Part shown: positions 1 to 10,580 of the stretch, piece by piece | Position numbering within the stretch: position 1 is the stretch's first letter | How the letters are laid out: each line of letters starts with the position of its first letter | Assembly (NCBI GenBank): GCA_016699735.1 | Contig: CP065008.1 | Span: 1 to 64,000, forward strand | Direction of reading: 5' to 3' | DNA length: 64,000 nucleotides | Source: Alphaproteobacteria bacterium | GTDB taxonomy: Bacteria; Pseudomonadota; Alphaproteobacteria; Micavibrionales; Micavibrionaceae | The notes under the pieces: generated by a model | Database searches by the model: none | The model's input: the letters and a program-made list of their open reading frames with translations, nothing else | What the model was told of the DNA's origin: nothing | Program-made: the position numbers and the translations under genes

Positions 1-673
1 AATTTTCGGCAGAGCGCGATCCGGCTTATAGCTTTCCAGACGCTCGACAGCGCGGGGTGAAAGCACCAGCATTCCGTGCGGCCTCCCCCCAGCACCTTCT
101 GCCAGCTCCACGTCACAACATCCAGCTTCGCCCAAAGGCAAATCGTAAGGCGAACACCGCCGACGTCGCATCGCAGAAGCTCAGCCCTTCGCGGTCGTCG
201 GCAATCCACGCACCATCGGGAACCCGAACGCCCGAAGTCGTGCCATTCCAGACGAAAACCGTATCCCGTTTGGAATCTGCTTTGCGAAAGGTCAGGAATT
301 TCCACCGTAAGGAGCTGAACGTCCGCGTATCGGAAATCTTGAGCTGCCGGTAATATCTTTGAGCCAATCAGAGGAAAAGCTTCCCATGCGAAAACATCGA
401 CCCCTCGCGCCCCCAGCATGGACCACAACGCCATTTCGAACGCCCCTGTATCGGAAGCCGGAACGATCCCGACGCGGTAATCGGCGGGGGATTCCCCAGA
501 ATCTCTTATGCAGGTCGATGACCTCCTTGAGCTGCGCTTTCAGCGGCCCCCGCCCGGTGCGAACGCCCCAGCATCGCGCCCTTGAGCGCATCGAAACTCC
601 AGCCGGGTCGCTTGGCACGGGCCGGAGAAAAACAGGGATTGTTCGGTTTGCGTTGCGGTTTTTCCATGATCAT
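1..673 (-). CDS. serC: Phosphoserine aminotransferase (5' part; frameshifted; runs off window start)
   Basis: SerC is the PLP enzyme of serine biosynthesis that makes 3-phosphoserine from 3-phosphohydroxypyruvate. Reading the minus strand in pieces gives the family sequence in order: NNPCFSP near the N-terminus, [51 protein letters not shown] (containing the PLP lysine) and [16 protein letters not shown]. These pieces lie in different frames, with breaks near positions 565, 350, 125 and 85, each explained by one extra or missing base in a short G run. The start is ATG at 673 or 667. The C-terminal half lies outside the window. It is divergent from serB, which fits a serine pathway locus. Identification is firm; whether the breaks are real is doubtful because every gene up to 7 kb shows the same damage. 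Confidence 0.85.
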
Positions 674-830
674 GTCTTTCAGGGTGTGTATGACCCGCTT
701 GCGGGCTTAAATACTAAAAATGGGTTTTGAATGTGGACAATTTCCCGCTCAAGGGTTAAGGAATTTCTGAAAGGCTGGCAAGTCTTTTTCGCACGACAGC
801 AAAACGCACTGCCTCCGAAAGATAACGAAA

Positions 831-1733
831 ATGTCCACATCCTCATCCTCGTCGCCTCCGAAGGCAATACGCCGCTCACCGACCGCCATTTCCAAGGAAG
901 CAGCGGGAGTTCTGAGCCATTATAATATTGAGCCAGACGGAAAGCGCCGCTGGCTGGATAAGAATAAGGCAGGTGAAATAAGCATCTACGGCAACCCGCA
1001 AAGCGCCGTCATCTCTCACCTCCGCGATTTTTTTGCAAAGGACAAAATTGATTTCTTCACTAACCCCTGCAAGCAACCGCCAGAAAAAACTGCTTCTCGC
1101 CGACATGGACTCGACCATTGCCGCCACCGAGACCCTCGACGAACTCGCCGCATTTGCAGGCATTAAGGACAAGATCGCCGCCATCACCGCGCTGGCCATG
1201 GAAGGTAAACTGGACTTCAAAGCCGCCCTCAAGGAACGAGTCGGCCTGCTGAAGGATTTGCCTATTTCCGCCATGAAGGAAACTTTGGATGAAACGGCCC
1301 TGAACCCCGGCGCGGAAACATTTGCACCGACCATGCGCGCCCAGGGTGCCACCTGCGTTCTCGTCTCCGGCGGCTTTACCTTCTTTACAGAAGCCATCGC
1401 CAAACGCAGCGGCTTCGAATTCAATCACGGAAACATTCTGGAAATAGAAAACGATAAACTGACCGGACAGGTCCGCGAACCGATCCTCGATAAATTCGCG
1501 AAAGTCTCATTTCTGGAGCGATACATGAAGGAAAAGAATCTGAAGCCGGAGGATTGCCTGACCATCGGCGACGGCGCCAACGACATCCCGATGCTGAAAA
1601 AGCAGGGCTGGGCATCGGCTACCACCCGAAACAAGCCGTTCTGGATGAAGTGGACAACACGATTCTTTATGGAGACCTGACCACCGCCCTCTACGCACAG
1701 GGCTATTCGGCAAAATATTTCAGGACGCTCTGA
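831..1733 (+). CDS. serB: Phosphoserine phosphatase (frameshifted)
   Basis: SerB is the HAD-family hydrolase for the last step of serine synthesis. The core 1033-1680 holds HAD motif I (LLLADMDSTIA), motif II (CVLVSGGFTFF) and motif III (IGDGANDIPMLKK). The N-terminal part (VHILILVASEG, then GVLSHYNIEPDGK) is split by an extra G near 897 and another indel near 1060. The C-terminus GIGYHPKQAVLDEVDN continues in another frame after a lost G near 1606 and stops at 1733. Undoing three one-base indels restores a normal SerB of about 300 residues. The exact start is unclear: the ATG at 831 is not in frame with VHILIL. It is divergent from serC. Confidence 0.88.
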
Positions 1734-1762
1734 AAGGCGGTTTTCCTTTAATCCCCGTTTTG

Positions 1763-1777
1763 TTAAAGTGTCGTTAA
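1763..1777 (+). promoter_or_regulatory. Possible CtrA box upstream of the AAA+ gene
   Basis: TTAA, seven bases, TTAA: the full spacing of the alphaproteobacterial CtrA recognition site. The second half overlaps a short palindrome at 1774-1791 (TTAATCT, GAAA, AGATTAA). Both lie 57-85 bases before the ATG at 1848. Function is inferred from the match alone. Confidence 0.4.
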
Positions 1778-1847
1778 TCTGAAAAGATTAAGGTATGAAG
1801 GCCAACAGGGCTGAAGAACACCGGAATAGCAGGTTTTACAGGTCGTT

Positions 1848-3085
1848 ATGACGCAAAAATGGGACTATCTCGTATCGGATGAAGCGCTCGAAGGGCTGGT
1901 CCGTGAATATTGCAACGACTTTACCGCCCTGGAACGTCAGGGCCGCTATCCCCCGATCACGGGCCGGGACAATGAAATTGACGATTGCATTCTGATTCTT
2001 CTCCAGCGCGGGCGTAAAAACTGCTGTTTGCTGGCACCCGCCGGGTGGGTAAAACCGCCGCGGTTGTCGGTCTGGCGCAGCGAATCGTCGCGGAAACGGT
2101 CCCCAACTATCTGAAAAACGCCCGCGTCCTGGAGGTCGATCTAGCACGCATGGCTTCGGGAACCGCCAGCCGCGCCGAGTTTCAGGCGCGCCTCATGCCT
2201 TTCTGCAAGGGCGTGGCCGAACGCTACCACGACCCGGATCATCCGCGTTACATTCTCTTTATCGACGAAATTCACCAGATCATGCCGAGCTGCGTGGGCA
2301 GTTCCTACGCCGGGATGTCCGACACGATGAAACCCTACCTGACTGCAGGGGACTTGCTGGTCATGGGCGCAACGACGCTCGATGAATACAGGCTTCACGT
2401 CGAACACGACCCGGCGCTCGACCGTCGTTTCCAGAAGGTCTTCTTGAAGATTCCATCGACGGACGAAACTTACCACATCATGAAGGGATTGCGCCCGTCC
2501 CACGAAAAACACCACAAAGTCACGGTCTCCAATTACCTTCTGATGCTGATCGTGCGGTTGACCGACGAACATATGCGTAAGCGCAACCAGCCCGACAAAT
2601 CCATCATCACCATGGATTCCGCGATGGCCTACCACGTCCGCGAACACGGCGTGGGAACTGAATTGTCCGTGGAGTCGATCTATCACATGGTCGGCCGGGA
2701 AACCAAGCTGAACAAGAACGCCCTGCACGACGATAAGAAGCTTGAGGAAATATACAAACGTGTCGATATCATCGAAGGGGCAAGAGAAGCCAAACCAAGC
2801 CGACAAGGACACCGGCCCCTACGACCCCGCAGCAAAACTCAAGAATGTCGAGATGGACCAGGCCTATCAACGGCAGGTCGAAAAGAGGCGGCCAAGGACA
2901 AGGAGCTTCTCAACCTCTCCCTGAAAGCGCAACAAGACAAGACTGGAACAATCAGCACGGAACAGAAACTGGCCGAACTGACCGCAAAAATTGAGAAAAA
3001 ACTCGAAGAGAAAGTGGAGAAAAAGCTCGAGGAAAAGGTCGGAGAAAAGATCGGAGAAAAGATCAAGGGCAAAGACCAGCTATAG
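1848..3085 (+). CDS. ClpA/ClpB D1-type AAA+ ATPase, single domain with charged tail (frameshifted)
   Basis: The N-terminal piece (from ATG 1848) contains PPITGRDNEIDD, the box that precedes the first AAA+ domain of Clp ATPases. The second piece carries the rest: Walker A (GVGKTA, restored by adding one G near 2045), Walker B with sensor context (YILFIDEIHQI), GATTLDEYR and an arginine-finger region LDRRFQKV. Two further compensating indels near 2780 and 2885 scramble about 35 residues. Restored length is about 412 residues. There is no Clp N-domain, no second AAA+ domain and no ClpP loop. Instead the protein ends in a highly charged Lys/Glu tail with repeated EEKVEKKLEEK and GEKIGEKI units, probably a coiled coil. 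It is a stand-alone remodelling ATPase of unknown target. Confidence 0.75.
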
Positions 3086-3123
3086 CCCTCACTCCGCCTC
3101 CATCATTTATACAATAAACGCTT

Positions 3124-5077
3124 CTACACCAGCACACTGTGATCGGCAACCAGATTGCCGTTATTAATCATCTGCTCCAGCGTGGCGTCAAGCCCGCCTT
3201 CAAACACCGCAATCTTGGTAAACCGCCCGCCGTGATCGCCATCGGCATTGACCAGCAACTCCGTGGAACCGCGCCGCTCGACCAGCCGCACAAAATCGGC
3301 CAGACAATCGGTCAGGGCATCGTAACCTTCTAGAATATCAGTAAGGTTCAGGATATCCCCGCCCGCTCCGGTCTCGAAATCCTGGATCACATCGATATGC
3401 TTGTCGAACGTATCGAACGCGAAAACATCGCTGCCCGCCCCGCCGAAAGCCTTGTCCCGCCCGCTGCCGATGACAAGGATATCGTCGTAGGCGGATGACC
3501 AGAGAACATCATTCCCGCGCCCGCCGATCAGCATCACATCGCCGTAATCGTAAAGTGTGCTGGTTAGGTCGATAATATCGTTCCCCTTGCCGCCGTCGAT
3601 GATCTCGATCCCCGCAATCCGCGCCCCGCTCGTCCCGTCCGGCCGATCGGAAAAGCGGTCGTCCAGAAACAGCGCATCATTGCCATTCCCCAGCAGGAGC
3701 CGATCCACGCCGTCCCCGCCCTCGAACTGGTCGAAAATGCGGTGATGGCCGCGCAGGCCGATATATTCGCCCGTTCCCGCAACGCCGACTGAGCCAGACA
3801 TTGTGTGCAGCATATCCGCCGCACCAGACATCGTCCCGCTCGGCATAGAGAACATCGTCGCCATCTCCGCCGCTTAGAAGGTCAGCCCCTTGGCCACCCC
3901 AAAGAACATCGTTCCCGGCATCGCCGCTCAGGACATCGTCGCCCTTCCCGCCATGCAGTATATCCGCGCCGTCCCCGCCATTGAGCGTATCGGCCCCCGA
4001 CCGCCCCAAAGCACATCATCCCCGCATCGCCGTTCAGGGCGTCATCGCCCTTACCGCCGCGCAATTCGTCGTTCCCGTCTCCCCCATGCAGCAAATCGTT
4101 GCCGTGCCCGCCGCGCAGCACATCATCCCCGGTTCCACCCTCAAGGACATCGTCACCCGACCCGCCGTAAACCAGATCGTGTCCAGCGCCGCCCAGAAGA
4201 TGATCCGCCCCGCCATAGCCATAAACCGTGTCGTTCCCGCCCAGCGCGTCGATGACGTCGGCATCCGGCGTCCCCTCAAGGACATCGTCCCCTTCCGTGG
4301 CGCCCCCCGGCGGATCGACCACAATGGTCCGCAGGTCGAAGGTTGAATTATCGCTGAAAACAAGCGTATCGATCCCGCTATTGGCTGAAACGAACTGCCC
4401 GAGGATGGTGAAACTGCCCAGAGTGCCCATCGTCACGGTCAGATCATTCCCCCACAACCGTAAAGACCAGATCGGCAAAAGCGATCCCGGCGGGAATACG
4501 AACGACATTGGTTTCTGTCGTATCGTCCTCGGTGATGGTATCCGTCCCCGCGCTGGCCAGATAGGTATCGGACCCCGTCCCGCCCGCAAGCGTATCGTTA
4601 TCCTCGGCGCCGTCCAGCACGTCATCGCCCGCGCCGCCCTTGACGATATCATTGCCCAGTCCGCCGTTAATATTGTCGTGTCCCGGCCCGCCATCGAGAA
4701 TATCGTCCCCGGCATTCCCCATGATGATGTCATTTCCGGCGTTCGCCCAGATGATATCACCGCCGTTCGACCCGAAAAAGCTGCATATTTCCAAGCACAT
4801 AGGTGTTGCTGGCCAGAAACATGATATCGTTACCGTTCGAGGCCGCGACGATCTCGATATCCGCAAATTGCTGATTTCCGGCCGAATCTTCAATGAAAAG
4901 AGCTGTATTGGAGACCGTAAACACCAGCGTATCGCTATCCGCCGTCCCGAAATAGGAGGACAGCGTCTGGTTATAAACATCATTAACCAGAACGATATCC
5001 CCGCTATACGGATTGACAAGCGTTACGGAAAGCGGGCTGAGAGCACCGTTAAAGACAAAAAACGCCATGGATCCCAC
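3124..5077 (-). CDS. RTX calcium-binding secreted protein (multiply frameshifted)
   Basis: Successive frames of the minus strand give one protein of about 650 residues. An N-terminal segment has no signal peptide ([12 protein letters not shown]). Two blocks of RTX nonapeptides of the GGxGxDxLx type follow (for example [30 protein letters not shown]), then a tail ending in [20 protein letters not shown], as in type I secretion targets. Breaks lie near 4778, 4445, 4026, 4003 and 3815. The family is exported by an ABC/MFP/TolC type I system and folds on calcium; no such exporter is encoded in the window. It shares strand with the sulfotransferase-like gene upstream (about 107 bases apart). The start could be 5077 or the ATG at 5068. 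Confidence 0.75.
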
Positions 5078-5184
5078 ACAACTCTAGAAGCTTCTTTTTT
5101 TAAGCAAAATCCTGCAAAACGCCTGGACAATGCCGACAATTCCGAAATACGGTTTACATAACAATTTTGGCACGAAATTGGTTA

Positions 5185-6173
5185 TTATTTTGTTAAAAAC
5201 CCGAATGTTTTTAACTTTTGGATAGATATATTACGGAAAAGACTCAGGCCAGACCGCCACGGCATGATAGGACCGCCGACAAGGGCTTCCAGCTTCTCGA
5301 CCTCGGGAATGAGGCGGGAGGACAGCCATTCATGATCCTCGCGGGGATGCTCAGGCGGCGGACATCGAACGGCTCCGGCCCGAACACCAGCCGCCAAAGC
5401 CCCAGCGACCGCGCCAGCCCCAGACTCCGGTCCAGCCCGTTCCGCGTCATGAACCCGGAAACCCGCTCCATCCGGTGTGCCAGACCGGGAAAACGGGAGA
5501 CGCCCAGCGCATTGAACCCTTCACTGTCCTGCTTGTGCGGCTTGCAGGGCAGCCCCAGAACCGCGCAAAGCCGGGTGACATAGGCAGCAGGATCGGCCTC
5601 AAGCGCCTCCTGAAACATGAGGTGAAGGCCCGAGAGTGGAAAAAACCGCGTCCACCGCTCAAGGTGCTGCGCGTATCGGCTGCCCTGCAGGATTTGCGGC
5701 GCCTGCTCGACAGCCTCAGACAAATTTCCCTGCACGATCCCATAGCGCAGCAAATGCTGGTAAAGTGAATAGGACCGCTCGACCGGATGGCGTAAAGGAC
5801 AGATCAGCTTCACCCCCTCCCGGAACATCTGATGCACCCGCGCCGGAGCCTCGGGATGATCGAAAGCCGTAGTCGTAACCTCGACCCCGATCTTATGCTG
5901 CGGCAGATAGCGGAAATGCCCGAAATAAAACTCCGGCCCCCGCTCGAAATGCCGGTCGAAATAAAAGATTTCCTTAACATGAGTCGGCAGGCACACATCC
6001 CCCCGCCCGCGCAGATAGCGGTCGATCCACCGCGCTCCGGCGCGCTGCGGCCCGATCGAAAGCGCAAAATTCTTGTCAAAAAACAGGCCGCTCAAAATGC
6101 ACCGACCCCATAAAACCATAAAATAAAAGCATCCGCAGACAAGCTTAGGGGTTTCCCGCAGCAAAAACAACAA
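5185..6173 (-). CDS. Sulfotransferase-like protein (frameshifted near the C-terminus)
   Basis: The protein has the layout of PAPS-dependent sulfotransferases. Near the N-terminus FALSIGPQRAGARW matches the 5'-phosphosulfate loop region (usual form PQRAGTTW). The middle has CPLRHPVERSYSLYQH, the 3'-phosphate binding region with the conserved Arg and Ser. One frame ends in low-complexity residues, but the family-like C-terminus (HEWLSSRLIPEVEKLEAL) continues in the next frame after a one-base break near 5340 and stops at 5185. The start is uncertain; ATG at 6173 or the internal ATG at 6119 are both possible. Substrate cannot be told. Restored length is about 300 residues or slightly more. Confidence 0.65.
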
Positions 6174-6217
6174 GCCACTGGTTAAGCCGCCCGCTTTGCT
6201 CTAATAAATCACCCCAG

Positions 6218-7610
6218 ATGAAAAACAAACCGCAGTTCCATAGCCATAAGGGAAACCTGACCGAAGGTCCGGTGCATAAGCATCTGATCCGCCTGACCGT
6301 GCCGATGATCTGGGGCATCGCCGCGATCATCAGCTTCCAGTTGGTGGACACCTACTTTATTTCCCTGCTCGGCACGAAGGAGCTGGCGGCCATCAGCTTC
6401 ACCTTCCCCCTGACCTATTTCATTTTCAGCTTCACCATGGGCTTTGGTATCGCCATGTCCTCCGTCGCCTCCCGCCTGATCGGGGAGGAAAACACGCGGA
6501 CGTTCGCCGCATCGCCACCCACGGCCTGATTCTCTCTCTGATTGTAGCCGGAATCATCACGGCCATCGGCGTGACGTTCCACGACACGATTTTCAGGCTC
6601 CAGGGTGCCTCCTCCGAATCCATCGCGCTGATTCGCCAATTCATGTTGATCTGGTTTGCCGGAAACCTGTGCCTGACCCTCCCGCTGGTCGGCAATGCCG
6701 CGATCCGCGCCACCGGCGATACTTTTACTCCGGCGGTCATAATGGGTATCGCCGCCATAACGAACGTCATTCTTGACCCGATCCTGATCTTCGGCGGGTT
6801 CGGCGTCCCCGCGATGGGCATCAAGGGCGCGGCCATCGCCACCATTTTTGGCAACGCCGGAGCCATGCTCGTCGGCCTTTACGTCATGAAACGCAAGAAA
6901 AATCTGCTCCTGTCCCTTGATGACCTCCAACTGGACCGATTCAAGGATTCCATGCGCCGCCTGCTCGTCATTGCCCTGCCTGTCGGCATTGCCAACAGTA
7001 TTACCCCGCCGTGAACTTCATCATCGTTGGTTTACTCTCGAAATACGGAGAGGAGGCCGTGGCCGCCTTCGGTGTCGCCTCCCGGATCGAGGCCTTCGCC
7101 TTCATCATCCTGATGGCGCTGTCCGTCGGCATGGCCCCGATTATCGGCCAGAACTGGGGCGCGGGCCGCCTGCACCGCACCGTGGAGACGCTGAAACTGA
7201 CCATTTCCTTCAATATCCTCTGGTCGCTGGCCGTGGCCCTCATCCTGATGCTCTTCGCCCAGCCTCTGGCCGCACTCTTCTCGCAGGATCAGAAGATCAT
7301 CGGCTACACAATCCTCTTCTTCTGGATCGTCCCCATCTCCTATATTTTCAGCAATCTGATCAACGGCTGGGGCTCCGCCTTCAACGCCATCGGCAAGCCG
7401 CAGCGCTCCTTTACCATGATTGTCCTGAAGATGATCGTCCTGACCCTCCCCTGCGTCTGGCTGGGCAGCCTATGGCTAGGCGTAAAAGGAGTATTCATTG
7501 CGATTGCGGCCGTGAACACCGCCGCCGGACTGGCCATGCACCTCTGGAGCTGGCGCACCTTCACCCGCACCGATCAGGCCCATCGCGCCGCCGCCGCAGC
7601 CAATCCCTAA
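6218..7610 (+). CDS. MATE-family multidrug/Na+ antiporter (frameshifted)
   Basis: Three consecutive frames give one MATE transporter of about 464 residues. Piece 1 (6218 to about 6500) begins with the usual cytoplasmic lead-in TEGPVHKHLIRLTVPMIWG and the first two membrane helices. Piece 2 covers the middle (DTFTPAVIMG, NVILDPILIFG, the signature region of the N lobe). Piece 3 (about 7015-7610) is the C lobe (FIIVGLLSKYGEEAVAAFGVASRIEAF). The joins near 6503 and 7007 each need one restored G (EENTRDVRRIATHG and NSITPAVNFIIVG). The gene converges on the AsmA-like gene with 3 bases between stops. It is the last frameshifted gene in the window. The exported substrate is unknown. Confidence 0.85.
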
Positions 7611-7613
7611 GGC

Positions 7614-8489
7614 CTATTCGGCTTTTTCAGGCTCCACCGCAGGCGCAGGCACATCTTCGGTGGGCGCAAGGCTCTCATCCAGCATCTTCGTGGTGTCCTT
7701 GATAAACCCGTCCAGCAGCTTCCCGGCTTCGTTCAGATCCTTGTTGATCTTCTTGTTCACATTCTTGGAAAAAACCTGATAGGTGCTGACCCCGATGGAG
7801 TTCATGGTCTCCAGCGTCATCCCCTTGAACAGCTCGGCCTGATTCCCGGCCAGATGCACATTCTGGACCGTGGCGGCGGTCACATCCGCCACCGCCCGGG
7901 GAAAGCTGACACCGTTCTCCGCCGTACCGATCCCGCGCAGCGGCCAGTCATTGGCCGCCAGAACGGCGATTTTCGTAGGTTGTATGGTCACGGCGGGGGT
8001 AATCTGCGGCGCCTTATAGAGGACATTGCGGATCATCACCTTGATATCGCCGTGTTTTTCATCTTTCTTCCAGTTCCGCACATTCTGCTCCGCCTGCATC
8101 CGCAGATCGTTAAGATTCGTGGTTGCGGGGTTGACCTCAAGGAAAACCTTCATCCCCTCGACCTCCAGCATATTAAAGGTCATCCGCTCATCCTCAAACG
8201 TATCGACGGTGGCCAGAACGCTCTGCGCCGTGGCGGCATACGGCCCCTTGTACCCGGCGGGATTGGCGATTTTCACGTCCTTGATCCTGACCTGCTTCTT
8301 CTCGACGTCGATTTTCATCTCGCCGATGCTGACAGCAACGCCGAGAGTTTTAGAGGCCGTCTTCTCGATATAATCCTTGGAAATTCCCTCCGCCTGCATA
8401 TAGGCGTTGATGGCCACGATCACGAACAGGATGGCAATAAACCCCAGCAGGTAAAGACCGTACCCGGCGGCTTTCTGAACAGCGGACAT
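7614..8489 (-). CDS. AsmA-like inner-membrane-anchored protein
   Basis: The 291-residue protein has one N-terminal membrane helix (about residues 7-30, GLYLLGFIAILFVIVAIN), then a periplasmic part. The following region (KTLGVAVSIGEMKIDVEKKQVRIKDVKIANPAGYK) has the pattern seen at the start of AsmA/DUF748-type envelope proteins. The C-terminus is Pro/Glu rich. AsmA-like proteins are thought to act in outer membrane lipid homeostasis; this one is short and may be only a distant relative. It is intact, in contrast to the genes to its left. The leader GGAGGGTCCGCGC just before ATG closely resembles the one before the deacetylase-like gene at 10462. Confidence 0.55.
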   Translation of the reverse strand: MSAVQKAAGYGLYLLGFIAILFVIVAINAYMQAEGISKDYIEKTASKTLGVAVSIGEMKIDVEKKQVRIKDVKIANPAGYKGPYAATAQSVLATVDTFEDERMTFNMLEVEGMKVFLEVNPATTNLNDLRMQAEQNVRNWKKDEKHGDIKVMIRNVLYKAPQITPAVTIQPTKIAVLAANDWPLRGIGTAENGVSFPRAVADVTAATVQNVHLAGNQAELFKGMTLETMNSIGVSTYQVFSKNVNKKINKDLNEAGKLLDGFIKDTTKMLDESLAPTEDVPAPAVEPEKAE

Positions 8490-8590
8490 GCGCGGACCCT
8501 CCCTCTAGAGCTTGATATTGTGGTACCGTTTGCCCCAAAAAGCAAGAAAGAGTGATAAGGCTTTCTAGGCACTTACTTTAAGAAAGGAGG

Positions 8591-9367
8591 TCAAAAATCC
8601 ATCCAACCATCACCGCCGGGCAGCCAAAATCGAATTTCCGAGCTTGAGGGAGCAACACCTCGAAAACCTGCATCGGATTCGAGCGCGAACTCAGAAACAT
8701 TGCACCCGGGTCGGCTCATGTCGAGAAGAAGTTGAACCAATCGTGCCGTTCCATCGGCTGACCCAAAACCGAAAATGACATCGCGATTGCGCCAATCGTC
8801 CTCCGTAATAGGACTTCGCTCTTTATTAGAAAGCTCAAACAGAGGAAAAGCTTTTGCATCAAAGACGCGATCATCCAGCCAAGGATACCTTTTTACAGAC
8901 ATGGCATAATATTCAAATACCGTCGGTGTTAAATATAAGCCCCAAGGATATCCTTCATCCACTTTCACATGAGGGAACTCAATCACCAGTGATCTGATAT
9001 CCGACTGCGGATGTGTAAGCCGAATCTCCAGACAATCACTTTTAGGGCTTAAGAGAACGCACGCCGTAATAATTCCCAGAGCCTGATACACGTCCTTGGC
9101 AGCGTATGCTTGTAGATAGTCTATGCGCCAAGATCCGTTGTAATTATGAAGTTCCTTCTTAATAACAAGACTGTGTGTTTCAAGGGCATCAGGTAGCTGT
9201 GCTAATGAAAAACCTGTAAAACGAAAACTTTCATCGTTTTCATCCTTCGGAAGTTTCTCTGCGATGGGTGCGGTAAACACAACAAGGTCATCAAGATTTT
9301 CTCTCAATACTAAACCCTCCCTGTTTTCTGTTTTTAAATCTCTATAGGATTTCTGAAAAAAAGCCAA
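8591..9367 (-). CDS. Hypothetical protein in operon with the deacetylase homologue
   Basis: This 258-residue soluble protein matches no family I recognise. It has no signal peptide, membrane helix or cysteine cluster; it is rich in acidic and aromatic residues and ends in LPGGDGWMDF. It begins 3 bases after the stop of the histone deacetylase homologue on the same strand, so the two are almost certainly cotranscribed and possibly translationally coupled. It is more AT-rich than the core genes further right. Confidence 0.6.
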   Translation of the reverse strand: MAFFQKSYRDLKTENREGLVLRENLDDLVVFTAPIAEKLPKDENDESFRFTGFSLAQLPDALETHSLVIKKELHNYNGSWRIDYLQAYAAKDVYQALGIITACVLLSPKSDCLEIRLTHPQSDIRSLVIEFPHVKVDEGYPWGLYLTPTVFEYYAMSVKRYPWLDDRVFDAKAFPLFELSNKERSPITEDDWRNRDVIFGFGSADGTARLVQLLLDMSRPGCNVSEFALESDAGFRGVAPSSSEIRFWLPGGDGWMDF

Positions 9368-9370
9368 GAA

Positions 9371-10462
9371 TTAGAAGAGCTTGAATTTTTCGCGCAAATT
9401 CAGGATGCTTTTGGCAATCACCGCAGCATTGGATTTCTGATACCCCCCGCCCAAAAGCATGACGATCGGGATTTTATGCTCCATCGCAATCCTGAAAACC
9501 TTTTCATCACGGGCAATTATACCGTCCTCGGAGATGGAGAGCAGGCCAAGCGGATCGCCGGCCAAGACATCCGTGCCGGCAATATAAATCACTAATTCCG
9601 GCTTGAACGCCTGAAAGGCCTCAGGAAGCTTTGCATCCATCTGTTCAAAATAATACGAATCTTCGGTAAAGGCATCCAGCCCGACCTTAAGGTCGATCCC
9701 CGGCTTGGCCTCAATGTCATTGGGGTAAATCTGGTGATTATAGAAGTCGACGATATAGGTGTCGGGATCATTAAGAAAATCGCGCTCATGCCCATTCCCC
9801 TGATGAGCATCGAGGTCGATGATCATGACCTTCTTGAGCTTTTTCTCCCTCCTGAGAACTTTGACGATCATTCCGATATCCGCTATGGCACAAAACCCTC
9901 CCCCCTGATCGGAGGAGGCATGATGAAATCCGCCGCCAAGATTGATCGCCCATCCATGCTCCAGAGCGGCAAAGGCCGCCGCAACACTGCCCCCGGCCTG
10001 ATAAAGCATCGGCTCAAGGAGCACGTTCCGGCTCGTTTGATCCGGAAAAAACCGCAGAAAATCAAGCTCCGTAATCCGAGCAAGAGTTGCGGAGGATTGC
10101 AGAGAATCCAGATAGGCTTTGCTGTGAGCAATCTCCAACAGTTCACGGCTCGGCTTCACGGGCTTGATGAATTTGTCGGTGCCCGCCCCCACCTTTTCCT
10201 TTAAAAGAGAAAAAATGCGGCCGTATTTCTTGCTGTCGAACGGATGCGCCTCTTCAAACCCCCAGAACGTGATGTTGTAGGAGTCGCCGTAAACGATGGG
10301 AATATTGTCTTTATAACTCAGGGAAAGATTTAAACTGGAGGGGTCAGGATTCGGAAAAGATCGTGACGCGAACGCAGCAAAAACAATTAAGAGAAACAGA
10401 ACGAGGCCGAATAGAAGCCAACACGCCACACGAAGGAGCCAGTTTCCCGTAACGGCGGACAT
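9371..10462 (-). CDS. Histone deacetylase / acetoin utilization family hydrolase, membrane anchored
   Basis: The 363-residue protein holds the zinc-dependent deacetylase fold of the HDAC/AcuC family. Motifs in order: PSRELLEIAHSKAYL; NLGGGFHHASSDQGGGFC (catalytic His-His pair and glycine loop); IIDLDAHQGNGHERDF (zinc ligands Asp and His); IAGTDVLAGDPLG (third zinc ligand Asp); LLGGGYQ (Gly and the transition-state Tyr). GGGFHHASSDQGGGFC is closest in my memory to class IV (HDAC11-like) proteins. Unusually, an N-terminal membrane helix (about residues 8-30) precedes the domain, suggesting an envelope-tethered enzyme; orientation is not certain. The substrate is unknown (acetyl-lysine, acyl-polyamine or fatty acyl are possible). 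The downstream gene follows after 3 bases. Confidence 0.85.
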   Translation of the reverse strand: MSAVTGNWLLRVACWLLFGLVLFLLIVFAAFASRSFPNPDPSSLNLSLSYKDNIPIVYGDSYNITFWGFEEAHPFDSKKYGRIFSLLKEKVGAGTDKFIKPVKPSRELLEIAHSKAYLDSLQSSATLARITELDFLRFFPDQTSRNVLLEPMLYQAGGSVAAAFAALEHGWAINLGGGFHHASSDQGGGFCAIADIGMIVKVLRREKKLKKVMIIDLDAHQGNGHERDFLNDPDTYIVDFYNHQIYPNDIEAKPGIDLKVGLDAFTEDSYYFEQMDAKLPEAFQAFKPELVIYIAGTDVLAGDPLGLLSISEDGIIARDEKVFRIAMEHKIPIVMLLGGGYQKSNAAVIAKSILNLREKFKLF

Positions 10463-10580
10463 TTCGGCGGACCCTCCCTGTTTGTGTCTCTCATATTTAT
10501 CGAATTTGGAGGTATAAGCAAAGTGCAGCGGACAGAATCAAAATGCGAATCAAACCTAGAAGCCTGATCAGTTACCCACT

